A DNA stretch of 5,152 bases from Candidatus Saccharibacteria bacterium CG10_big_fil_rev_8_21_14_0_10_47_8 (GTDB taxonomy: Bacteria; Patescibacteriota; Saccharimonadia; Saccharimonadales; UBA10212): contig PFEG01000008.1 of NCBI GenBank assembly GCA_002793885.1, positions 1-5,152 of the forward strand. The letters are read 5' to 3'. The position numbers were made by a program, and so were the translations under genes. Each line of letters begins with the position of its first letter. The stretch's first letter is position 1. This document shows, one piece after another, positions 1 to 4,094 of the stretch. Below the pieces are notes generated by a model. That model saw nothing but the letters and a program-made list of their open reading frames with translations, was not told the DNA's origin and did not search any database.

Positions 1-1
1 A

Positions 2-334
2 ACCGGTCATAGCCTCTTGCCAACTTTAGCGCCGGAAACTGATGCCATAGTCATTCTAGTAGGAGATGTTTATGAGGCGGCTCAAAAAACTCTGGCCGTC
101 CTGAGAAACGAAGGATTGCGGATTGCTGTAGACAGCAGCGGCCGCAAGCTGGATGCCCAGATAAAAGCAGCTGTTAAATCAGGGATTCTCTACGTGATAT
201 TTTTAGGCGAGCACGAGCTTGCGACCCAGCGATTTAAGTTGAAAGACCTGAGGTTGGGTGAGGAAAAAGAACTTGGCCTAGAGCGCCTGGTCAGTAAATT
301 AGCTGCCCGTCACCGTCCCGCATCAGAGCTTTAG
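2..334 (+). CDS. hisS: Histidyl-tRNA synthetase, C-terminal anticodon-binding domain (5' truncated by window)
   Basis: Only the last 110 residues are visible; the reading frame is open from base 2, so the gene begins upstream of the window. The segment reads as the HGTP-type anticodon-binding domain that ends class II histidyl-tRNA synthetase. It has an opening strand AIVILVGD, a helix with KTLAVLRNEG, the strand LRIAVDSSGRKLDAQIKAA (matching the family pattern in which a D..GR.L..Q motif precedes the third helix), then YVIFLGEHEL, a KDLRLGEEKEL strand and a final LERLVSKL helix. The whole enzyme charges tRNA-His with histidine in the cytoplasm, and this domain reads the anticodon. The related domains of ProRS, ThrRS and GlyRS share the fold, but the D.SGRKLDAQIK stretch and the short ending after one last helix favour HisRS. 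The catalytic core is outside the window, so the assignment rests on this domain alone. The gene ends with TAG, 125 bp before tig. Confidence 0.82.
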   Translation, partial: TGHSLLPTLAPETDAIVILVGDVYEAAQKTLAVLRNEGLRIAVDSSGRKLDAQIKAAVKSGILYVIFLGEHELATQRFKLKDLRLGEEKELGLERLVSKLAARHRPASEL

Positions 335-336
335 GC

Positions 337-435
337 AATGAACAAGTGGACGAATGTTCAATGAACTAATGCTCTGAGCATTGCTGACATTGATTATTCG
401 TTTGTCCATTAGTCCAATTGTCGCATTTGTCCATT
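337..435 (+). other. Possible stem-loop and repeated TTTGTCCATT motif between hisS and tig
   Basis: Bases 347-356 (TGGACGAATG) can pair with 424-433 (CATTTGTCCA) over 10 bp with one G-U pair. The enclosed region holds a second hairpin at 368-382, AATGCT-CTG-AGCATT, a perfect 6-bp stem with a 3-nt loop. TTTGTCCATT occurs twice, at 401-410 and 426-435, so the two copies could compete for the same partner. CAATGAAC also occurs twice (336-343 and 359-366). No T-run follows either hairpin, so this is not a standard terminator. It could be a tig leader structure, an operator cluster, or chance in AT-rich spacer. Confidence 0.3.
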
Positions 436-444
436 GTTTTAGGT

Positions 445-450
445 TATAAT
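445..450 (+). promoter_or_regulatory. Consensus -10 box TATAAT just upstream of tig
   Basis: A perfect TATAAT ends 9 bases before the ATG at 460, so transcription would be expected to start around 456-460, giving a leaderless or nearly leaderless tig mRNA. No good -35 hexamer lies at 15-19 bp; the nearest candidate, TTGTCG at 418-423, is 21 bp away. There is also no Shine-Dalgarno sequence before the start codon, which fits leaderless initiation. The box could still be a chance match in AT-rich spacer. Confidence 0.45.
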
Positions 451-459
451 CAGCACTCG

Positions 460-1743
460 ATGCAAGTTACTAAAACTATTAAAAGTCCAACCGAGCTGAC
501 GCTTTACGTTAGCGCTAATGCCCCTGAGCTGGAGCCTATTAAGGGGCACGTGTTAAGCCATTTCGCTAAAAATGTGAAAGTTCCCGGCTTCAGGGCCGGT
601 AAAGCGCCAATGAACATGGTAGAGAAGCATGTTAACCAGCAAGCCATGCTTGACGAATTCATAGAGCATGCCCTAAACGAGCTTTATGGGCGGGCGCTGG
701 ACGAGCAAAAGCTGCACCCCGTGGCTCAGCCCAAAGTAGAACTTAAAAAGTTCGTACCATATACTAGCTTGGAGTTTGAGGCCCAAATAGAAACAATCGG
801 AGAGGTTAAGTTGCCCGATTATAAAAAGATTAAAATTGCTAAAACTCCGGTGAGCGTATCCGCCAAAGACGTAAATAATGTTATTGACTCGCTAAAGCAG
901 CGGGCTGCCCAGCGCAACCAGGTAGACCGGGCAGCCAAAAGCGGCGACGAAGTCTTGATTGATTTTTTCGGGCGCGATAGTAAAGACCAGCCGGTCAATG
1001 GCTCTGAAGGCAAAGACTATCCATTAATTTTGGGTAGCAACGCCTTTATACCTGGCTTTGAGGATTATCTTTTGGGCGCTAAAGCCGGCGATAACAAAGA
1101 ATTTGGAATTACCTTTCCCGGCGATTACAGCGTAAAAGCTTTGCAAGGCAAGAAAGTTACATTTACCGTTGATGTCAAAAGAGTCAGTGAAATCGTAGAC
1201 CCGACCGTAGATGATGAGTTTGCCGGCAAGATCGGGCCGTTTAAAACGGTTGCCGAGCTAAAGGCTGATATTAAAAAACAGCTTGGCGTTGAAAAACAGA
1301 CGCAGGCTGAGCGTGACTACGAAAACGAACTGGTCAAAAAAATTACCGATAGTTCCAGTGTCCAAATTCCAGATGTTTTAATCGAGCAGCAAATAACCAG
1401 CCTAGAGGAAGAGGAAAAACGTAACTTGGCCTATAGGGGTCAAACTTGGCAGGAGCATTTAAAAGAAGAAGGTTTAACCGAGGCCGAGCATCGCAATCGC
1501 CATCAAGGTGAGGCCGAGCAGCGCGTTAAAGCCGGTCTGGTACTAAGCGAGATATCGGAAATTGAAAAAATTGATGTTACGCCTCAGGAGCTGGAAATCC
1601 GGCTGCAGCTTCTAAAAAGTCAACACCAGGATCCGGCTATGCTTGAAGAACTTAATAACCCCGATAACCGCCGTAATATCGCCGCCCGCCTACTAACCGA
1701 AAAAACCATCGTCAAACTGGTTGAGTATGCTAGCAAAGGCTAG
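460..1743 (+). CDS. tig: Trigger factor, ribosome-associated chaperone
   Basis: This 427-residue protein is a full-length trigger factor, the chaperone that docks at the ribosome exit tunnel and shields nascent chains in the cytoplasm. The N-terminal ribosome-binding domain (about 1-115) carries the signature loop GFRAGKAP at residues 43-50, which in the family contacts ribosomal protein L23. Residues about 160-245 match the FKBP-type peptidyl-prolyl isomerase domain, from GDEVLIDFFG through LGSNAFIPGFED to GKKVTFTVDVKRV. The rest is a charged helical C-terminal chaperone domain with the typical DDEFAGKIG linker after the isomerase domain. I chose the ATG at 460 because MQVTKTI aligns with the usual MQV start of the family. 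The frame is open further upstream to a TTG at 418, but that would add 14 residues the family does not have. No Shine-Dalgarno sequence precedes 460. Family length is usually 420-480 residues, so this one is compact but complete. It is followed by clpP, a common partner, but across a 441-bp spacer. Confidence 0.95.
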   Translation: MQVTKTIKSPTELTLYVSANAPELEPIKGHVLSHFAKNVKVPGFRAGKAPMNMVEKHVNQQAMLDEFIEHALNELYGRALDEQKLHPVAQPKVELKKFVPYTSLEFEAQIETIGEVKLPDYKKIKIAKTPVSVSAKDVNNVIDSLKQRAAQRNQVDRAAKSGDEVLIDFFGRDSKDQPVNGSEGKDYPLILGSNAFIPGFEDYLLGAKAGDNKEFGITFPGDYSVKALQGKKVTFTVDVKRVSEIVDPTVDDEFAGKIGPFKTVAELKADIKKQLGVEKQTQAERDYENELVKKITDSSSVQIPDVLIEQQITSLEEEEKRNLAYRGQTWQEHLKEEGLTEAEHRNRHQGEAEQRVKAGLVLSEISEIEKIDVTPQELEIRLQLLKSQHQDPAMLEELNNPDNRRNIAARLLTEKTIVKLVEYASKG

Positions 1744-1751
1744 CTCGAGAT

Positions 1752-1803
1752 GTTCTTCTCCAAAGAACCAAACAAATTTGCCACCTTTTACCGAAAAGGT
1801 GGC
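1752..1803. repeat. Left end of element: two consecutive hairpins
   Basis: The outer hairpin is GTTCTT (1752-1757) with AAGAAC (1763-1768) around a 5-nt loop. After an 11-nt AT-rich spacer comes an inner hairpin at 1780-1803: GCCACCTTTT, loop ACCG, AAAAGGTGGC, a perfect 10-bp stem. No T-run follows, so it is a poor intrinsic terminator for tig, although it could still slow RNA polymerase or protect the mRNA 3' end. The order outer hairpin, AT-rich spacer, ACCG-loop hairpin recurs inverted at the right end. Confidence 0.7.
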
Positions 1804-1942
1804 GCCAAACTATGGGCGGCTCTGCTTGAGGAGGCTAGAGGCCGTACTTCTATAGGTGTTATTTTGTGATAGTTAGCTATAAAATCCGAAAAACCGAAGT
1901 TTGAATGAGTCCGGACATGCGGAGCGCACCAGGGCAGATGAG

Positions 1943-2040
1943 GTAAAAAAGTAGCGGGCTTGGCTTCCTTTGGCTGTTTGATGAGCAAAGTTGCCGGTGG
2001 CAAGTTTGCGAGGAGTTTCAAAGGCAAGCTATTTTTTTAC
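1943..2040. ncRNA. Long interrupted stem-loop in the element core (possible structured RNA or bidirectional terminator)
   Basis: Bases 1943-1955 pair with 2028-2040 over 13 consecutive positions with a single G-U pair. Inside, CCTTTG (1967-1972) pairs with CAAAGG (2019-2024). The tip is a hairpin made of GCAAA/TTTGC (1985-1989 with 2005-2009) and TTGCC/GGCAA (1991-1995 with 1999-2003) around a GGT loop, with one G-G mismatch between the two segments. Further pairing can extend outward: TCCGG 1910-1914 with CCGGA 2069-2073, GCGG 1919-1922 with CCGC 2065-2068, and GCAG 1934-1937 with CTGC 2046-2049. A T7 run (2032-2038) and an A6 run (1945-1950) flank the inner stem, so it could end transcription from either side. 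No known RNA family motif was recognised. Confidence 0.4.
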
Positions 2041-2081
2041 TACAGCTGCATCAAGTGGACGCAGCCGCCCGGAAGTTTTGC

Positions 2082-2131
2082 GACACTTTGGCGGTCCAAA
2101 GTGTCAATAATTTGGTTCTTTGAAAAAGAAC
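2082..2131. repeat. Right end of element: two consecutive hairpins, inverted copy of the left end
   Basis: The inner hairpin is GACACTTTGG (2082-2091), a 4-nt loop, CCAAAGTGTC (2096-2105), a perfect 10-bp stem. Read on the minus strand its loop is ACCG, the same as at the left end. The outer hairpin is GTTCTTT (2115-2121) with AAAGAAC (2125-2131) around GAA. Compared with the left inner stem, four of ten base pairs differ and all four differences keep pairing. The end lies directly against the clpP control region. Confidence 0.7.
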
Positions 2132-2134
2132 GTT

Positions 2135-2161
2135 CTGGCACTCTCACTTGACGAGTGCTAA
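2135..2161 (+). promoter_or_regulatory. CIRCE operator (predicted HrcA binding site) of clpP
   Basis: The arms are CTGGCACTC (2135-2143) and GAGTGCTAA (2153-2161), separated by exactly 9 bases. The known CIRCE consensus is TTAGCACTC-N9-GAGTGCTAA, so the right arm is perfect, the left arm matches 7 of 9, and the spacing is exact. CIRCE is bound by HrcA, which represses chaperone and sometimes clp genes until heat shock. The clpP -35 hexamer (2148-2153) lies inside this site, so bound HrcA would block RNA polymerase directly. An hrcA gene is not in the window. Confidence 0.87.
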
Positions 2162-2177
2162 TTCGTCGGTTTATACT
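2148..2177 (+). promoter_or_regulatory. Sigma-70-type promoter of clpP
   Basis: TTGACG (2148-2153, 5 of 6 to TTGACA) and TATACT (2172-2177, 5 of 6 to TATAAT) are separated by 18 bp. Only 7 bases separate the -10 box from the ATG at 2185, so the expected transcription start falls at or within a base or two of the start codon. This predicts a leaderless clpP transcript, in keeping with the lack of any Shine-Dalgarno sequence. Confidence 0.8.
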
Positions 2178-2184
2178 GTTTTAT

Positions 2185-2784
2185 ATGAGTAAACCAACTA
2201 ATCAAGTACTAGTCCCCACAGTTATAGAGCAAGAGGGCCGTTTTGAGCGAGCTTACGACATATACAGCCGCCTGTTGCGTGACCGGATTATCTTTTTGGG
2301 CGGTGAAGTGACAGAGCACTCGGCCAACCTTATAATCGCCCAGATGCTGTTTTTGGAAAATCAGGACTCTAACAAGGACATTATTTTTTATATAAATAGC
2401 CCTGGTGGCAGTGCCTATGACGCACTGGCAATTTACGATACTATGCAGTATGTAAAAAGTGATATCCAAACCGTAGGAGTTGGCGTGCAGGCCAGCGCGG
2501 CGGCATTTTTGCTAAGCTCTGGCACTAAGGGCAAGCGGTTGCTGCTGCCCAATGCTACGGTCATGATTCACCAACCGTCTGCCGGTACTCGCGGCAAGGT
2601 CACGGATATGGAAATAGACTTAAAAGAGGGCCTGCGGCTAAAGAAGCTGCTTAATGAGATTATGGCCAAAAACACTGGCCAAAAATTGTCCAAGATCGAG
2701 GCTGATGTAGACCGAGATTTTTGGCTGAGCGCCGAAGATGCTAGACAATACGGCCTGATCGACAAAGTAATCATCAAGCGTTAA
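2185..2784 (+). CDS. clpP: ATP-dependent Clp protease proteolytic subunit
   Basis: This 199-residue protein is a complete ClpP serine peptidase (family S14), the barrel-forming subunit that degrades proteins unfolded and fed in by a Clp ATPase such as ClpX or ClpC. The catalytic triad is visible: Ser104 in GVGVQASAAAF, His129 in VMIHQP, and Asp174 in IEADVDRDFWL. Other family marks are RIIFLGGEV near residue 35, the oxyanion-loop segment YINSPGGSAYDALAIYDTM (69-87), and SAEDARQYGLIDKV near the C-terminus. Length fits the usual 190-210 residues. I chose the ATG at 2185 because MSKPTNQVLVPTVIEQ gives a normal short N-terminus. An upstream GTG at 2155 lies inside the operator and upstream of the expected transcription start. 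No clpX follows, unlike the tig-clpP-clpX order of many bacteria, so the partner ATPase must be elsewhere. CIRCE/HrcA heat-shock control is predicted. Confidence 0.97.
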   Translation: MSKPTNQVLVPTVIEQEGRFERAYDIYSRLLRDRIIFLGGEVTEHSANLIIAQMLFLENQDSNKDIIFYINSPGGSAYDALAIYDTMQYVKSDIQTVGVGVQASAAAFLLSSGTKGKRLLLPNATVMIHQPSAGTRGKVTDMEIDLKEGLRLKKLLNEIMAKNTGQKLSKIEADVDRDFWLSAEDARQYGLIDKVIIKR

Positions 2785-2802
2785 TGCTTTTATGCACTAA
2801 AA

Positions 2803-2831
2803 TTGACTAAGTAGCTCCTAGTTTGTGTTAT
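2803..2831 (+). promoter_or_regulatory. Candidate promoter for the downstream unknown gene
   Basis: TTGACT (2803-2808) and TGTTAT (2826-2831) are separated by 17 bp and match 5 of 6 and 4 of 6 consensus positions. The transcript would start near 2838 and carry a leader of about 20 nt without a Shine-Dalgarno sequence. A weaker alternative is TTGTGT (2823-2828) with TTTACT (2846-2851), also at 17 bp, which would give a nearly leaderless mRNA. Either would let the gene be expressed apart from clpP. Confidence 0.35.
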
Positions 2832-2860
2832 CTGCTAAGACGTGTTTTACTTTGCTTACC

Positions 2861-3619
2861 ATGGCTGAACGGCACACTCCAATAACCGAGTTAGTATTAC
2901 CCGAAACCGACCGCAACCCCGAAATAGCTATTGAACACTTGCCAAGAGATGATGAGAACCTTCAGGCATATTTAGAGTTCATGTATAACTCGCTAAGGAA
3001 ATTTTATAGACCCACGAGGGTGCCGCTTAGGGCACCTCTATATGTTTCGCCTACGCCAGGTAGTCAACAAATATCTGAGCTGCGCGATCACTTTTTAAAA
3101 AAACCAATCAATCCAAGAAAACCATCCGCTATCAAAACGGTGTGGATTGCGCGAGAAGTGGCAACAAGCGCTATTATTGGTGCCCTGGAGATACAATCAG
3201 CTCGAGCGAGTAACTTAAGGGCAGCCGAAGTTCCGATTATCAGAGAGTTGGTTGCTGGTCCTAGTAACCCGCGGCGTATTCGTTCGCTAGTTTCGGCAGC
3301 GCTACCATACGTTGCGCTAAGTCACTTCAGTGGTCAGCCCGGAACGATTGGAGCAGGCTTAAAGCTTTACGCACGAATGAACGACACCGGTGAAGTACAA
3401 GAAGGAGTTGATCAACTCATTAACCACAGTAGAATATTCAGACCATCTGCGGAAATTATCGACGTTCGTTTACAAGGTCGCCCAGAATCCTGGAGGGAAG
3501 CTCGCTACACTGCCCATACAGATCTAGGCATAACTGGTATCCTTGGATTACTACTTAACATGTCCCCTGAGTTACAATCAGTGGTACCTAAGGACCATTA
3601 CATTGAAGCTTGGCGCTAA
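2861..3619 (+). CDS. Uncharacterised protein, 252 residues (weakly GNAT-like)
   Basis: I do not recognise this gene with confidence. The start is set at the ATG at 2861 (MAERHTPITEL); the frame is open up to a GTG at 2825, but that overlaps the candidate promoter and gives a Cys/Phe-rich tail with no support. The product looks soluble: no signal peptide or clear membrane segment, a charged N-terminal part (1-50), a Pro/Arg-rich linker (50-92), and a likely alpha/beta region from about 92. TVWIAREVATSAIIGALEI (93-111), followed by a helix-like stretch and GAGLKLYARMND (164-175), is loosely reminiscent of a GNAT acetyltransferase core. The glycine-rich acetyl-CoA loop is not clear, so this is only a suggestion. 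There is no Shine-Dalgarno sequence. It sits between clpP and a transposase remnant, where clpX often lies in other bacteria, which hints at accessory DNA. Being a real gene is well supported by an open frame of over 750 bp; its function is not. Confidence 0.72.
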   Translation: MAERHTPITELVLPETDRNPEIAIEHLPRDDENLQAYLEFMYNSLRKFYRPTRVPLRAPLYVSPTPGSQQISELRDHFLKKPINPRKPSAIKTVWIAREVATSAIIGALEIQSARASNLRAAEVPIIRELVAGPSNPRRIRSLVSAALPYVALSHFSGQPGTIGAGLKLYARMNDTGEVQEGVDQLINHSRIFRPSAEIIDVRLQGRPESWREARYTAHTDLGITGILGLLLNMSPELQSVVPKDHYIEAWR

Positions 3620-3637
3620 CCTCAAGACGGACATTCG

Positions 3638-3643
3638 TATAAT
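3638..3643 (+). promoter_or_regulatory. Isolated TATAAT hexamer upstream of the transposase remnant
   Basis: A perfect TATAAT lies 84 bases before the ATG at 3728. No acceptable -35 hexamer is present at 15-19 bp and there is no TGN extension, so support is weak. If used, it would give a leader of roughly 75-80 nt ending in the strong ribosome binding site at 3717-3722. Confidence 0.25.
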
Positions 3644-3716
3644 CTTCCGTGTGTGTAACTGTCTTGCTTGCTGTCCAGGTTCAGATAGATAAGCGCCACT
3701 TCTGAATAATAATTTT

Positions 3717-3722
3717 AGGAGG
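3717..3722 (+). promoter_or_regulatory. Strong Shine-Dalgarno sequence AGGAGG of the transposase remnant
   Basis: A full-consensus AGGAGG lies 5 bases before the ATG at 3728. It fixes the start of the small reading frame and shows that its translation signal differs in style from tig, clpP and the unknown gene, none of which has one. Confidence 0.75.
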
Positions 3723-3727
3723 AGCGT

Positions 3728-3979
3728 ATGAAACACACCGGCACTCAGGCTAGGATAGGCGTGGTCGTACCCAGGCTGTCCAGCATCAGACCAACAGTAA
3801 CTCTCAGCAGGGAGGCTAAAGCCCGCCTCAAGTGGCTCGACTACTATCACGGCCATGGCAACAATGGGGCCCTGACTTGCTGTCACTTCGGTATCCACCA
3901 TCAAACCCCTTACCGTTACTACGAACGTTTCAAATTTGACTCTTCGTTCATGATTCTGTATTCTTTATTTAAGAAGTAG
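3728..3979 (+). pseudogene. Truncated transposase/integrase: N-terminal helix-turn-helix only (IS481-like)
   Basis: The 83-residue frame starts with a strong Shine-Dalgarno sequence and an ATG. Residues about 25-68, from TLSREAKARLKWLDYYHGHGN through ALTCCHFGIHHQTPYRYYERF, resemble the N-terminal helix-turn-helix of IS481-type and related DDE transposases, where a pattern like RL.W.DYY..HG.NA..TCR.FGIS..TFYRW..RF is typical. Such proteins normally run well over 250 residues and go on to a DDE catalytic core. Here the resemblance stops after YERF, 15 unrelated residues (KFDSSFMILYSLFKK) follow, and then a TAG. No continuation of the catalytic domain was seen in any frame before rpoB begins at 4095. 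The piece is therefore probably a 5' remnant left by deletion, with no transposase activity. It could still be a small expressed DNA-binding protein, given its intact start signals. The family assignment is from recalled pattern, not a search. Confidence 0.62.
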
Positions 3980-3996
3980 TGTACTTTGGCGTTTTT

Positions 3997-4022
3997 ATGT
4001 GGCTAATGCTTGGGGGCCACAT
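3997..4022. other. Small hairpin between the transposase remnant and rpoB
   Basis: ATGTGGC (3997-4003) pairs with GCCACAT (4016-4022) around a 12-nt loop. A T5 run precedes it and none follows, so it is not a standard terminator on the + strand, and on the minus strand the run would be A rather than U. It may be a scar of the deletion that removed the rest of the transposase, or a leader structure of rpoB. Confidence 0.3.
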
Positions 4023-4047
4023 GCCGAACGTAGTGGGCTTCGCTAAA

Positions 4048-4083
4048 TATAAAGCGGAAACTAATTTTATAAAGCAAAGGGAG
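4048..4083 (+). promoter_or_regulatory. rpoB leader: two TATAAA boxes and a Shine-Dalgarno-like AAGGGAG
   Basis: TATAAAGC occurs twice, with TATAAA at 4048-4053 and at 4068-4073. Either could act as a -10 box, but neither has a good -35 hexamer at the usual distance. AAGGGAG (4077-4083) is a plausible ribosome binding site although 11 bases from the ATG at 4095, a little long. The upstream box fits translation from this site better, because the downstream one would start transcription around 4080, inside or beyond it. Confidence 0.4.
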
Positions 4084-4094
4084 CATTGCTGTTA

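Larger units (their letters stand above)
1752..2131. repeat. Inverted-repeat-bounded non-coding element between tig and clpP
   Basis: The spacer is bounded by inverted copies. Bases 1752-1772 match the reverse complement of 2111-2131 at 19 of 21 positions. With small gaps the similarity continues inward to about 1821 on the left and 2063 on the right; GGGCGGCT at 1814-1821 is the exact complement of AGCCGCCC at 2063-2070. The element starts 8 bp after the tig stop codon and ends 3 bp before the clpP CIRCE operator, leaving both genes intact. No target-site duplication is evident and no convincing protein is encoded inside; the two short open frames there look accidental. A MITE-like or REPIN-like mobile element and a large structured RNA closed by a terminal helix are both possible. 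I do not recognise the family. Confidence 0.6.

Noticed and set aside
418..459. Upstream TTG start for tig
   Set aside because: It would add 14 residues before the family-typical MQV start and would place the start codon upstream of the TATAAT box.
1788..2027. 79-codon open frame on the minus strand inside the inverted-repeat element
   Set aside because: It runs through the ACCG-loop hairpin and the paired core, has no ribosome binding site, and the composition does not resemble a protein family I know; pairing of the DNA explains the sequence better.
1744..2134. Known large RNAs (RNase P RNA, tmRNA) as explanation of the spacer
   Set aside because: The conserved RNase P block GAGGAAAGTCC and the tRNA-like ends and tag frame of tmRNA were not found on either strand.
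1960..2151. 63-codon open frame on the plus strand running into the clpP operator
   Set aside because: It crosses the right hairpins and ends inside the CIRCE site and -35 box, lacks a ribosome binding site and has no recognisable domain.
2155..2184. Upstream GTG start for clpP
   Set aside because: It lies inside the CIRCE right arm and upstream of the expected transcription start, and the added residues are not typical of ClpP.
3578..3904. 108-codon open frame on the minus strand opposite the transposase remnant
   Set aside because: It is antisense to the end of the unknown gene and to the remnant, which has a proper ribosome binding site and a recognisable domain on the plus strand.
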